A stretch of 64,000 nucleotides of DNA from Epiperipatus broadwayi (GCA_028023455.1 JAQFVV010006711.1:124001-188000), one strand, 5' to 3'. Shown: positions 48,506 through 61,381, counted from the first letter of the stretch. The notes: generated by a model not told the origin, from the sequence alone. Numbers and translations: made by a program.

Positions 48506-51500
48506 GTAAGTTATCTAATTAATTACTAGCAGAAAATTAGCAAAATAATGTCATGCATTATTAAGAAAAGAATGAACTACGACCTTTATTATCTCAGCTC
48601 TTATTGTTCATATTGTTTAATCAAATAATACCACCATTATTTTTTTAATTGTATCTTTTCTTTTAATATTCCCCCTCTCCCACCTGTTTTCCATTTCTGA
48701 ATGAGATTAAGTGATTTTAAAAGAATGTAAAATTATTTGTTTTTATTTAAGGAAAATTCAGAATTATTTGAAGAAAATAAAACTTAAAGAATAAGCAATT
48801 AAATCGGAAACATATTTTGTCTGTAGTTATATCTCCTTAAAACTATTGGAATTGTATTATTATTTAGCTGGGATCAAAGTTAAGGAAAATTCTACCACAA
48901 TACTATTTAAAAAAATAATTGTGACTGATTTGTATTTATATAATAGTTGTTATGTGTTCTTATTTGCATAAAAAATTTATGCATATGTTGAAAGTAAACC
49001 AAATCATGGTTTCAGTACCTGTAAATATTTAATACCTCATTCACAAGTAATTAAAGTTGCATCATATTATAGTCACTTTTTTTATGGTTATGCAATGACA
49101 GTTCAGATAGATCCATGTTATCCCGGAAATTACATTTTAGCTGAGAATAAAGCTAGATAACTATTTTTTTATAATTGTATAATCAGTTGCTTGAGAGGTC
49201 ATACAACATTAGAATATTTAAGTTCAACAGTTCCAATCAAATGAGCAAAGTGATCTTTTTTAAAAAAACATTTCTCAGCTGGTAATTGATTTAGAAACCA
49301 TTAGTTCTTGACCCCATAGATAGCACTACACCAAAACATATATTAGATGAGTGATTATGTTGGCTAATTATAGATCAATTAGTTTAAAAATCACCGAGTT
49401 AAAAATGTATCATCATTTTGAAAAGCTTTATTCTTTCATGAAATCTATGATTATGCATGCACATTGCAGGCCACATACATACACTATTCACATTTTCATT
49501 ATTCTGAAATTCATTTTGCACATTCCATTTTATTAAAATATTATAAAAGTTAACAGTTGAAAGGTCTATTGTATATATATTTTATATTTCATAAACAATG
49601 AAATTCAAGTGTGTAGTTACTTTCTGTTATTAAATGATATCAATTTATTCATAGTTATCATGATTTTTATTTTATAATAAAAATATATTATCACACCTAC
49701 ACTATTTTGAACTATAGAAAATGTAGATTACACCTACACTAGTGATATTATATATGAGATAAAAGATTTAAAATTGTGATATTATTTATTATATATAAAA
49801 AAATCCTCGACAAACTAATGATTAAAAATTACCAGGATTTTATTCTTGTATTAAAAAAAAAGTTCCCAACAGCTGAATTTATTTAATTCTTCCTTATACT
49901 TACTTCTTTAGAATTTTTAATTAAAACAAAAAATTTATAGGAAATGTTAGTATAGTAATTTTAATTATGTATTATTTTTATATGTTGAACAATTGATCTT
50001 CAAGATATTTATCAATTTTATTTTTATTATGAAATATATCTCAGAAAAAAACTACTATATATATAGATTTCAGATTGGGTACTTTGGTCTTATTCCTGTT
50101 ATGAAATATTATTCTGATGATGTATTACTCTGAGTTTGCCATATGTTTAAAGTAACATTTTCAAGGAATGTGTGGACAAACTTAATTGATAAAATGGTAC
50201 TTTGGCATTATTTCTGCTATGGTGAAAAATGGAAAGGGAAGAGTCAGTTTATTTGACATGGATTACTCATGCCAGGATTCTTGGTTGTCATGATATCATA
50301 AACAGAAAGTTTGAATAAATATTATTAGACAAAAACATTACCAGGGTAATATGTCATAGTAGGAATAATACCAAAATATCTCAAATTGTTATTGTATTAC
50401 TTTTGTATACAAATATAATATAGTTTTCGTATCTTTTGCATGTATGGTGTGTGTTTCTATCTGTTTTCAAGCATTTTTATTTTAGTAGGAAAGATATTTC
50501 CAAATTAATTTGAAGTATTATGTTTCACAGTAATTTTTTTAAATTGGATTTTTGTGTATGGGGGTGATTTCATCCATTTTAAATTTTGTATTATAACAAA
50601 AATATGTTCTAGATGACTTTTTCAAAATACAATTAAAAATTTCTCTTGGTCACACATTCCATATGAGGATGCCTGACATTAATGGATCATTAATCATTGA
50701 TCTCTAACCCATCAGTTATATATGAAAAGTCATTTTATACACATGTAATATAGTCTAGAGTTTGAAAATTATAAAAATATTTAATTAAAGAAAATATTGA
50801 ATCCATTTGAATTAACATTTATTGCATGTGAATATTAAATTATTTTAATTATACAGATATTTACATTTTTGTAAGAGTTGGTTGAAAGACTTAATATTAT
50901 AAATAATGTGGGGAAGAAATTAAAATAATAATCAACTTTAACAAATAGGTTAATGTAGGCATGAATAGTTTGATAATTTATGTTATTAGAGCAAATATTA
51001 TTTAAAAAAATAATTATTATTATAAATTATTAAAAGAGACATACCAAGATTTTAAAAAATAATATTTTTTTTATTTAAAATTTTTATTCTTTTATTTAAT
51101 TAATTTTAATTAAAACCTCCAACTTTGATGAAACAAAGAAATAAACAAGCAAACAAACAATCAAAAAAAAAGAAAAGGAATTTAGATCAGGTGTTAATGG
51201 AAATTCTCCATAGACCTGAGATTTCTTTGCTGTCCACCTACATCTAAACATCTATACTAGCATAAGACAGACATTGTGAATGCTTTTTTTTATTAATTTC
51301 TTTCAATTTGCACTGAATATTGTGATATATTTTAAGATTGCAATTTCACAATTTATTATTTGCAGTGTTTTTGTTTTTATTTATTGGTCCCATTGGTTTG
51401 ATTTGATATTAGTCTTTTTCAGGACTGTACATGATATAAATATCTGTTTTTAAAAAAATCATTGAAAATAATAGCTAAAATTTTTATCTTAAAATAATAT

Positions 51501-53410
51501 TATAAGATATAACATATAAAGAAATAAATGCCTTTTGAATGGTGATGAATCTAAGTGCATAGGAGAAGATTGGTTTTCTGGTCATTTTAGCTTAAATTCT
51601 GATTTTAACTTTGGACAACAAGTTATTAATTTTGGAATTTTTCAAATCCTGAGTTTTGGAATGTTTCTTAAGACTTGAAATGGTTCATTTCAATTTTAAG
51701 AAAATATGACAACTGTAATAGAAATTAAGATTTAAATTTTTATATTTAAATACAAGTGCAATATATATACTTTAAGCTAGATGTAATTGTTTGATAAAAA
51801 TTTTGAGAATTTTATTTGGGTGTAACTATTAATTTTGGTGGGAAGCAAAATGTTGATATAAATTATGTCAACAAATTTAGCAAAAAGTAATGAAATCAAT
51901 ATAAATCAAATCGTAAAATTGATATCCCCTATGATGCAGGAAAACTTCAATATAAAATATCACTTTTAGGACTGTGTTTCAATTTTATCCCAATAGGCAG
52001 AATACAACTGTAAATTAATGCTTGTTATTTAAAATTCAATTTTTTGAAAATTTTATCTAGATTTATGCAAAAGAAAATATTCACTCAATTATAAAAATAA
52101 AGTGTAATGACAAAATTGTAAATATAATGGAAGATTAGTTATTGATTTTTATATCTTAGAATTCATCCTGATGAATTCTTGTATTTCCATTTTTGTATTT
52201 AATATTAATGATTATTTATCAAAATCTATGAGTTTTTTTCATCACTTTAGCTTTAATGCATGCCTAATATATTTGTGAATATAAGAATGTATTAATATAT
52301 AAATGTTACAAGTATTTAGTTTTCTACTTATTTTTAATAAATAGAACAAGCTTAAGAAGTGTACTTACCATTTATGTAAAGAAGTTATAAAGTATTACAG
52401 TTAATCATTCTATATATTTTAAATTAAGCAGATTGTATAATTTTAGATAAAGCCATCTTTAAAAGATTTTATAAGGTCTAGTTGTGACAGTTGTTTTTTC
52501 TGATATCTTCCTATATGATCATAAAATTTGTACGAATGCCATCACCTGTTACGTTTATGATCTATAATTTTGAATCTTAAGTAATTAATGTTTTTCAGGT
52601 AGTCAGTGATTTGCCAAGTTAGTTCAAGAGTTTGTTAGATAATCATTTATCAGCTCATATCCTCATTGGCAAATGGGTAAACAGTTACATGAGGAGCATT
52701 ATGTTGAGTTTCAAGAAAAATCATAATTGTAATTTGATTCATTATTAACTACTTGTAAAGATGTGTCACGTCTTTAATATAACATTCAAACAGTGGTTGA
52801 CATTCAGCTTCATTTATATAAGGTATTAATTCAAGTTTCTTTATGTAGTTTGTATTTCTGAACTGCTTTTGTTATAAATGACCATGACTTGCATGCCTAT
52901 GTAAAAATTGCCAAAATGCACTAATTAAAGATCTTTTGAAACATAGGAATAAATATTTTTTCAGTATTGCTTTATTCTTTATCAAAAAATCTTTGTAACT
53001 TTTATCTAGATACTATTGTGCATTGAAATTGTTATCCATGATACATAGATATATTTCATTTTCTCAACCATAATGTGAATTTTGATAAATTTATCAAACA
53101 TATTTCCGTCCTCAAATTTATTCTTCCTCTCTTTTATCTAGATGTTTCTTGCAGAGTTGTTTAGTAAATGCTTGTTATATTGGCAATATTATCAGTAAAT
53201 TATAAGTCATTTGAATATTTTTACTCCACTTTTTTATCCCAATCAAGATTTTAAAAATATTTTAGAAAACTACTTTGAAAATCATAGATATGTTTTTTGT
53301 TTTTTTAACTTACAAAACAATTTAGCTTGCACCTCTTTATTTCATTGCACAAGATGTTCCTGTCAATTTCTTTTTAAATATTATAATATATATTTTTTGT
53401 AAAATATATA
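48506..53410. other. Long AT-rich region without recognised features
   Basis: Nearly 5 kb of A/T-rich DNA with frequent homopolymers. A frame near 49351-49440 (NYRSISL) faintly recalls RT fingers but has no supporting context. No gene, RNA or element ends that I can defend. Confidence 0.5.
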
Positions 53411-54585
53411 TTTGTCAAAGGATTTACATATCCATGCTAAAAAGCAACATATCATGTGTTACATACATGGATGATGTCACAATCTTTCTGTCAACAACAA
53501 CAACAACAAAAAAACAGCTGGCAACATTATTAAAGATATTAAATGAATACACAAATACATATAAGCTGGAGTTCAATTTAGTCAAATCATGTGCATGGCA
53601 CATATACATAGGAAAAAACCCCACACAGAAATATTTAAGGAAAAAATACCACATACTTAGGATTTTCATTTCATCTAAACTATATATGTGGCGATATGAA
53701 AGCTGATTACAGGACAAACTAACAAATGCAGTAAAAATCACAATAACATCATTGTCAAAAGTATATCTTTCACTATATATCAAAATATCTCTTATTAACA
53801 TTTTAATTATTAAAAATTACATATTATATCCCAATAATTATTTTCTCAAAATCATTTACCACAGGAATTTACTCACTATGTAGAAAGTTTCTGGCGGGGA
53901 AAAAACTGCAGCCATTTCTGTCAAAAAATTGCAAGCATATGCTAGTAACAACAGATTAGAATTATACTCACTATAGGTATTTAGAGTTCAAATAACAATC
54001 TTTTGTCGTCTATGGAGAATAATTATCCCAAATTGAAACAATAATTAATGTGATACCAACTGATAAACCTTTCCCATTCTCAAAACACTGGGCAAGTTTT
54101 AAGAACAGAATTTTATGAAGGAAAATGCAATTATTGGAAAATCTACAATATATTATTTTCAAATACAGCAACACAAGCATCTTATCAATACTGGGGATTA
54201 ACAACTAACAATTTCTGTGAGTTCACTGCCAACATTACATTTGCTTAAATACAAAAGATTTATAATAACATTGATGCTTTAGAGAATCAAAGTCATTTTC
54301 TGTTTAAATGCAACACTCTAGAACTTACCAGAGCTTATATAAATGCAATATATAGGAAAAACAACAGCAACATTCACTTACTTATTCAATCATTCTCAAA
54401 TGCAAACTTTGCAGAAATCCATATTACTACATTTATACTCTATGCAATAGGGTGCATAAGATGCTTTTTTTCCTACAATGACAATAATAGGAGTTACTTA
54501 AATAATTTCAAAGATAAACTAGAAGTATTCAGAATAAGAGACAAAAAAATCTCTCCACCAGATATTTATGAAACATCTTAGTCGC
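53411..54585 (+). mobile_element. L1/Tx1-like LINE remnant (RT palm to C-terminus)
   Basis: The frame 53434-53706 reads SCVTYMDDVTIFLS (YMDD catalytic box, both Asp), then LLKILNEYTNTYKLEFNLVKSCAW, typical of L1/Tx1-type RTs where YADDVTIF is followed by FxxxxGLxxNxxKS. After frameshifts come WGGKKTAAISVKKLQA-like sequence near 53890 (the FLWGGK block of the same clade), LGKFWEQNFMKENAIIGK near 54090, and a C-terminal stretch near 54280-54480 (ENQSHFLFKCNTLELTRAYI) resembling the HLFxxC block. A (CAA)n microsatellite interrupts the palm at about 53493-53510. The 5' part and the ends are missing. Clade placement is by motif only. Confidence 0.55.
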
Positions 54586-56329
54586 TAATATGGCAGATGT
54601 TCCATTTGTAATGGGAATTTCTTGTCAAGGCTATTTCTGTTGTCATCTGATTACTTTTTTGATATTTTCTGAAGATGTAAAATATACATCTTGCAAAATC
54701 TAAATGATTTAAGAGTAAAGAGCAATGAAAAATAAAATTTTACAACTATAACAATATTTGGATCTTAATGCATCTCTAAGTTTACATTCTAGGTGATGCA
54801 AACAATTAGAATAATTAGCAGAGATGAAGAGTACTATTTGGAATAATAAATTATGACAACTATTATTTTCCTTTATGTTATAGACAGTAACTGAAAGAAC
54901 ATTATGACTTGAAATAATAAGAACTTTAAAGTTAAAGAGCAATAACTGGTTGAACATTAACAAGAAACAAAGATGATTAAATATTACTTGTGTTTGTAAC
55001 TGGTAATCAATTTAACAAGATCTTATGTAATTGGTTTATGTTCTAATAAAGTTCCTTTGAAATTAACTTTTCAATTTTATAAAGTTTTGATGTCAATTGA
55101 AATATTTAACATGATTAATATTTTCTCATGTTTACCCAAGGAAGGAAGTTCATAAAGTAGTTTTATATTTTATTTTTATCTTTCTCAAAAAGCTTTCAGT
55201 GTATGAATATTTATCAGTGTGTTGATGAAAATTTATATAAAATATTTTGTATAAGCATTTCATGCAATACTCTTATTTATTTTAAATATGAAAACTATTG
55301 TTGCATTTTCCACTCATTCATTATGTCTTTATGATTATTGCTTGTCCTAAAGAATTTTTGCCACATGGTTTTATGAGTGGTTGATTTAAGAGAGCCATTT
55401 CGTTAGATTTTCTTTCTGAATAGATTAATGTTGAAAACACTTTTTTATAGAACAGATGTTACATATGGTAGAGCTTTTAAGTAATTCTGCATATTGAAAA
55501 CTGTAAATTTCTAAACATGAACCATCTCTCTTCTTTTAAGCAGCCCTTACTCTTTTACCTTTATATGAAAAATATTTGGCCTTTTTTTTTTTTTATGTGC
55601 CCAGAAATTCATTATTGCTCAGAAAATATGCCAAATTATTCTAATATGTTAGAAAATATTTTTAAGAATTGATAGCTTTTTTTTTAGGTTTAGCTTTTTT
55701 TTGCTAGTTCATTAATTATCAGATGATTTTATTAACTTACTTTTCTTATTACACTGTACTAACTCCCATTTTCACATACAACTATCATTCATAAATTATT
55801 TTATATTAATATATGATTTATGGCAGATTAATGAATCGTAATTATTCCAATATCTACTTTATAACTATATCTGCTATTCTATTCTTTTTTCTCAAAAAAA
55901 AAAAAATGTTTTATTTATCTTTAGTTTTTTAGAATTTAGTTGATAATAAATCCATGTGAATATATATATATATGTGCTCCTTCCCTTACATTAATTTTTA
56001 AAAGTAATTTTTGATATGTAGAAAAGGTATTACTAACTCCTTTATTTTTGATAAAACAAATCTCTTCTGAATCAATATTAGTAAATTATTTTGATAAAAA
56101 TTTTAACTTGAAATGTTCATTTTTAAAAATAATTTTCTGTAATAACACTTCAGCAAGGTAATTTTGTAGACAACAAATGTAAAATCACTATTCAATTGCT
56201 TCTATTCACTATTGCATACTGTTTTGTTTGCATGATTGTTAAGGGTTGTGCAGAGTGTGTCGCTGTGGTTTTAAATTATAATTTCATATTTTTACAAATT
56301 ACCATTTTCCTGATATATAAATTATCTAA
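54586..56329. other. AT-rich region, nothing recognised
   Basis: Homopolymers and a TA microsatellite (about 55961-55973). A minus-strand frame at 54709-54963 shows no domain. Confidence 0.5.
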
Positions 56330-57775
56330 AGTAGTTCAAATTTGGAAGAAGAGGCATAAAAATGATCCAAAAAACTAAAGGCCAATATCAATATTAGGCA
56401 GCATTTCAAATTTTTTTTAAAAATTTGTATATAATTTATTATTTCAAATTAAGAGATGTATATTCCGTTTTCAGCATGGATTTATTCCAAACAGATCAGT
56501 AGAGACAAATCTGATAATAATATGTGATCATATAGCTAATGCTATAAATGAACAAGGTTGTTTTATGTAATATATTTTGATCTTAATTAGGCTTTTGATA
56601 TATTAAATCATAGCATTTTATTATCTAAATTAGATTGTATGGCGTTTTCTTCCTCACTTTTGTTATGATTTAAGTCCTACTTAACTGATCATCCAAATTA
56701 TGTTTATTACAAGCTCAAAGAATCTATAATTTACTACTATAAAAATGAAGTCTCTATTTTATTTACATTGTATACTTAAAATATGTCTCAAATTGTTAGC
56801 AATTGTAATATTTTACAGTTTGTTGATGATATAAAGTTATTTCTTAGAATTGATAATTTATCTGGTCATTTAAGGTTGCAGAGTACTATAAAATAGCTTT
56901 GGGATTTGGTGTAAAAAAATGATTGTTAATATTGAGAAAACATTCATTGTCCCATTTTGTAATAAAACATTACCTTTTTTTTTTCATTATTCTATTAACA
57001 ATATTGGGATATGATAAGGTGTTTAGGGGGTCTGATTTAATAATAATGGTATTTTTTTGATCCACATTAATGAAATTATTCTTAAATATAATAGAATTAC
57101 TAGGATTATATGCAAGGTCAAAAAAGATTTTACATAAGCAGTCATGCTTTATTTGTTTTAATAATACTTGTTTCTACAATTAATTATTGCTTTGTTGTTT
57201 GGAATTCTAACACAAAATATTATGAGGAAAGATCGTAGAATATAATGAAAAGGTGCTTTAAGTATGTAGGTTTACAGTTAGCTGTGGATAGTGAAACATT
57301 TTATGGAAAAAAGAATGTTGAATGATGTATATTTGTAAGAAAAATTGTTTTATGTAAATATGATGTATCAGAATTTATTCATAATATAAATTATAGAATT
57401 CCTAATATAATTATAAATAATGCTTTATTTTATATTAAAAACTTTATAATCATAATTGTTATAGAAATTTGGCCATGATTAGAATGCTCATGTTGTGTAA
57501 TAAGATATTAGTAGAATACAACCATGCTATTTGTGTTTTTATAAAAAAAATAGCACAGTTGAAATTGTATCAGTTGATTGTATTCTATTACTATATGAGT
57601 TTAATTTAGCTTTATGTATTCTTTAATTTAAGATATTTTTGGATGTTGATATGTTTCATTTCAATTTTCATGAATTTTTAAGTCAATGTAAACTAATTCT
57701 TGATTTATAAAAGCTGTATTATAATTGGATTGTTACTAGTCTATTATTATATGCTTAATAAAATTGAATTGAATA
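56330..57775 (+). mobile_element. Jockey-like LINE remnant (RT to 3' tail)
   Basis: In broken frames, KRHKNDPKN*RPISILGSIS near 56350-56400 (KKGDKxDPxNYRPIS block), then CIFRFQHGFIPNRSVETNLI near 56458-56510 (QHGF block), HIANAINEQG, a motif A remnant (ILI-AFDILNH) near 56575-56610, KSYLTD near 56670, FVDDIKLFLRIDNL near 56820-56860 (FADD-type catalytic box), then INIEKTFIVPF near 56930, YCFVVWNSNTKYYEERS near 57190 and a 3' region ending in AATTGAATTGAATA repeats (about 57760-57775). The order and the A/T pentamer tail fit the jockey/CR1 superfamily. Many stops; long dead. Confidence 0.6.
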
Positions 57776-58576
57776 TCTTGTCTTTAGTTTTTGAGTCTGT
57801 TTCTATAAATCTTTTAAATTTTATTGTCTACTTTGTTTATTAAGATTAAAAAAATCTTCTATACAGCTATCTGTAAAAGTTTTAATGCAGATAGATTATC
57901 TGTATTTATATCATTTTAAAGATTGTTACAATTTTTGTACCCAGTGTTCCTTAGCATTGTTTTTTAGATTAAATAAATTGGAGTTAATTTCTTTGTCAGT
58001 ATAAAATCATGGTATTGAAAATGAAAAGAAAAACGACCTGAAATATGTAAGAAAATCTCAAAATTTCTACTTACTATTTTAATTTTATTATTATTAGTTT
58101 GCATTATTTTCAGACTATTTGGAATATATAGATTAAGACTAGAATCAAAATATCAATAAATGACCTGAATTCTGTTCTGATTTTGCTTTGAAAAATTACA
58201 GCTAAATTGTAAATAATTTTATTAATAATCATTTTTGTTCTTTTTATCCCAAAAGTTATGTTTGTTTTAAATAAAAAAAAAAAAACGATCATCTTTCAGT
58301 TATTTTTTAAAATTATATTAATAACTTTTAAATACATATTCTCTAAAAGTGTTTTTTTTTTTCATTTCATTTAAATTTGTGCAAATTTTTATTTATGTTG
58401 CCATCAAGTTAGAAAGACCTAAAGAAAAATTTCTCTAGTTGACAATTTTTTTTTTTTAAATATTGTTAATAGTATCCTTACCATTAATTCTATGAAATTC
58501 CTTTATTTATTTTATGTTTTTAACATTAGTTGAAAATGTATTAACTCGACCCTTCATCCTCCACTGTTTTTTTTAT
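57776..58576. other. AT-rich DNA upstream of the Penelope-like element
   Basis: No gene or repeat recognised. Poly-A and poly-T runs near 58272, 58352 and 58448. Confidence 0.5.
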
Positions 58577-58587
58577 TTAACTAGATA
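58577..58587 (+). repeat. Left target-site duplication of Penelope-like element
   Basis: TTAACTAGATA is identical to 60637-60647. Confidence 0.7.
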
Positions 58588-58731
58588 CTTATTTATAATT
58601 GTTAATAAAGAAGAATATATAAATTAATATTAAAGTTTATCGGCTTAACGTTTTCGAGGATCCATGCCTCATATTCATAGCCTTCATAAAATGTATAGTA
58701 AAATATATGCAAATATTCAAATAAGCTACTA

Positions 58732-60147
58732 TTACGTAGCCCATTTCTTCAAGATTTCGAAGCAAGTGTCTTTCCTATTAATAGCATGGATGTTTCCATT
58801 AATATAAAATGCCTCCTTTATTTTTCTTTTGTGATCGTTTGATTCTGAGCACAATATTATGGGATTGGCAAGTGTGAAGTTGTGTCCAGATTGTTTAGCA
58901 TGCTCCAAAAATACAGAGGTTGTGTTGCTGTTCCTCTGAGCTCTGTTATACGTGTAAAGATGTTGAGCCAGTCTAGTGTTGATTGTAGCTTTCGTTTCAC
59001 CATAATATGTAGCGTGACATCCAGCCTGAGGGCAGGCAATGGAGTCCACCATGTGTGGGGTGAACGATCGATCAATATGGTCTTTAGAGTTGTTAATCAA
59101 TCTATTAGAATTAGGTGGAGTTCTAAATGCTATGTTGAATTTATCGGTCAATGCTTTTGTTAGTTTGTTAGATATTTTAGAAATGTAGGGGATTGTTATT
59201 CTTGGTAGATTGGTGCGAGGTGCCTTATTGTATATTGTATTATGAAATTTAGTGATTTTATTTTTAATAGATTTAAATTTGAACCCTGCTGCTAATAGAT
59301 CTTTAATATAGTTGTTTATGTTTTCTTTCCTGTCTGCCTTGTATTTACATAAATAAAAGTTTCTGAACAAAAATGCATTAAGGCCAGCAAATTTATGCGA
59401 TGCAGGTGAGTTAGAGTTAGGGTGGGTACAGCTTCGAATTTCAAATGGTTTGACAATCATTTTGTAATCTATTAAATGGCGATTTAATAGATATTTAAGT
59501 TCTTTATTATTTTCATATGTGATGGTGAATGAAAGTTTGGTTGAGTTTTGTAGATCACGTTGTATGTTTAAAATATTATCTTTAGAGGATATTATAAAAA
59601 TATTGTCTACATAATGAACATATGTAAAGTCTTGGTTGCTATTGTGATATTTTGGAATGATTGATAGCTCATATTTATTTAAATATATGCTAGATAGAAT
59701 ACCACTAATAGGAAGGCCCATAGGCCATCCATCTTGCATAGTGTACCACTTGGCTTCGAAGAGTGTGAATATGTGAGAATCGAGCCATGACAGGAAAGCA
59801 ATAATGAATTTAACTCTTTCACTAGGGCAATGTACTCGCAGTAGCTCTTCGTGTACTATTTGTATGGATGCTTTTCTATTAATTGATCCGTATAATTCCT
59901 TCACATCCATTGTGGCCATAATGGAAGTCTGAGAGATTTGAGTATTTTTAATTTTAGAAATAAATTGGAGAGAAGAATTTATTGTGTATACACCAAAATT
60001 AAGGTAGTCTATAAGTAATTGAGTGATTAGTTTGGCTGCTTCGAAATAATGCACACCACTGAAACCCATCATCAATCGTAGTGGTTCACCTGGCTTATGT
60101 AGTTTCAAATTGGCGAACATTCGGGGTGGTGGTGTGATGTACTCCAT
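58732..60147 (-). CDS. Penelope-like reverse transcriptase/GIY-YIG endonuclease (5'-truncated, active site changed)
   Basis: An open frame of 471 residues whose ATG is created at the inversion junction; the natural N-terminus is missing. Residues 9-25 (RMFANLKLHKPGEPLRL) are the KxHK fingers block. ATMDVKELYGSI at 78-89 is motif A (Asp 81). DGWPMGLPISGILSSIYLN at 139-157 is the GxPMGxPxS block, and YVDN at 179-182 replaces the expected YVDD. A Cys-x4-Cys pair (372/377) precedes YYGET (381-385), with Arg 392 and Glu 445 as expected catalytic residues of a GIY-YIG nuclease; the frame ends in CFEILKKWAT. PLE proteins copy RNA at breaks, with GIY-YIG making the nick. The second catalytic Asp is Asn, so RT activity is unlikely even though the frame is unbroken. 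Confidence 0.85.
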   Translation of the reverse strand: MEYITPPPRMFANLKLHKPGEPLRLMMGFSGVHYFEAAKLITQLLIDYLNFGVYTINSSLQFISKIKNTQISQTSIMATMDVKELYGSINRKASIQIVHEELLRVHCPSERVKFIIAFLSWLDSHIFTLFEAKWYTMQDGWPMGLPISGILSSIYLNKYELSIIPKYHNSNQDFTYVHYVDNIFIISSKDNILNIQRDLQNSTKLSFTITYENNKELKYLLNRHLIDYKMIVKPFEIRSCTHPNSNSPASHKFAGLNAFLFRNFYLCKYKADRKENINNYIKDLLAAGFKFKSIKNKITKFHNTIYNKAPRTNLPRITIPYISKISNKLTKALTDKFNIAFRTPPNSNRLINNSKDHIDRSFTPHMVDSIACPQAGCHATYYGETKATINTRLAQHLYTYNRAQRNSNTTSVFLEHAKQSGHNFTLANPIILCSESNDHKRKIKEAFYINGNIHAINRKDTCFEILKKWAT

Positions 60148-60451
60148 TGCCTGCCCTCAGGCCGGATGCCACACTATATATTATGAAACAAAAGCTACAA
60201 TCAACACTAGATTGGCTCAACATCTTTACACATATAACAGAGCTCTGAGGAACAGCAACACAACCTCTGTATTTTTGGAGCATGCTAAACAATCTGGACA
60301 CAACTTCACACCTGCCAATCCCATAATATTGTGCTCAGAATCAAATGATCACAAAAGCAAAATAAAGGAGGCATTTTACATTAATGGAAATATCCATGCT
60401 ATTAATAGGAAAGACACTTGCTTCGAAATCTCGAAGAAATGGGCTACGTAA
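60141..60451 (+). pseudogene. Second, inverted GIY-YIG domain fragment of the Penelope-like element
   Basis: The right arm encodes SIACPQAGCHTIYYETKATIN, TRLAQHLYTY and so on to CFEISKKWAT, the same C-terminus as the minus-strand protein but in the opposite orientation. A 3-nt deletion removes the Gly of YYG, a conserved position of the nuclease motif. It is joined at its 5' end directly to the RT fingers region of the other copy. Confidence 0.85.
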
Positions 60452-60499
60452 TACTAGCTTATTTGAATATTTGCATATATTTTACTATACATTTTATGA

Positions 60500-60540
60500 A
60501 AGCTATGAATATGAGGCATGGATCCTCGAAAACGTTAAGC
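60500..60540 (+). ncRNA. Hammerhead-like terminal motif of Penelope-like element (right copy)
   Basis: ATGAGGCATGGATCCTCG followed by AAAACGTTAAGC. GAGG and CCTC can pair around a 7-nt loop, then comes GAAA. The same core stands on the minus strand at about 58637-58673 and, with different loop bases, in the mini-PLE at 43548-43609. PLE terminal repeats are known to carry minimal hammerhead ribozymes. Here the upstream CUGAUGA is degenerate (AAUAUGA), so self-cleavage is doubtful. Confidence 0.4.
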
Positions 60541-60636
60541 CGCTAAACTTTAATATTAATTTATATATACTTCTTTATTAACAATTATAAATAAATGTTT
60601 TTTGTTACATAATATTGAGAAGTAAAACTATATTTA

Positions 60637-60647
60637 TTAACTAGATA
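60637..60647 (+). repeat. Right target-site duplication of Penelope-like element
   Basis: TTAACTAGATA, an exact match to 58577-58587. Confidence 0.7.
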
Positions 60648-61381
60648 GTAATCTTCCAAACTAAAGTTACATTACATCAATCATTATTTATAATATATAC
60701 ATCTATTTTATTTTTGCATACATATTTATATATTATATGAAAGTACATGTGCAGTTACATATATAAATACCAGAGTTTAGCTCTTTTGTGTAGAGATAAT
60801 ATTATAACAAAAAATTAAAAATACTTATGATATATATTTATATTCACGTATACATATAGTATAAAGTAATGGTTATAAAATAGATGCATATATGTATATT
60901 GTAACAATTTGAATGAAGGATATAGCAGGGAGGATGGAAATCATCATTATCAAAAGCCCTATTTTTACTGAACATAGAAAATGAGAAAAGAATCAGTATA
61001 TAAATCCATGATATTACTAGCATTATTCATCAAGAATTAACCGGCATCTCTTGTGACTGAATTTAAAAGAGGTATCAATAAAATCTTAGGCTAATCATTA
61101 TTTAGACAAGGTCAAGTTCAGGGCATATTTATAAACAATCAATCTTTCAATTGCATGCACATTTATAAATAATAAAAATATCTATAACATCAAAAATTTT
61201 GGCAACATGGTTGCAGTGATGATCATCATCAGTGTTCTAGACCATAGGATACCATGAGTGGTCTGGCCATTAATAAACTAATTATTAAATCTGTAAAGTG
61301 AAATATGTAGACCTTAAAGATGATATTTACTTTGTGCCATCCGAATAATTATACAGAGAACTGGTTACCCACATATATATA
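60648..61381. other. AT-rich DNA, nothing recognised
   Basis: TA microsatellites and A-runs. No frame or element ends that I can support. Confidence 0.5.

Larger units (their letters stand above)
58588..60636 (-). mobile_element. Penelope-like retroelement with inverted 3'-end arms
   Basis: A 2049-bp insertion between 11-bp direct repeats. Left arm (58588-59045) and right arm (60141-60595) are near-identical inverted copies. Both encode the GIY-YIG endonuclease C-terminus and 3' UTR and carry the ATGAGG-N7-CCTCGAAAACG motif and AAGAAGTATATATAA-type ends. Between them lies a minus-strand RT core that reads through the left arm. A 41-bp extension (60596-60636) sits only on the right, next to the target duplication. 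Inverted or tandem terminal copies, 5' truncation and a ~34-40 bp one-sided extension are described for Penelope elements. Low divergence between arms indicates a fairly recent insertion. Confidence 0.85.

Noticed and set aside
49351-49536. NYRSISL-containing frame as a reverse-transcriptase piece
   Set aside because: Only one short motif, with no palm or other RT blocks in frame order nearby.
58882-59163. 93-codon plus-strand frame
   Set aside because: Antisense shadow of the Penelope-like GIY-YIG coding sequence.
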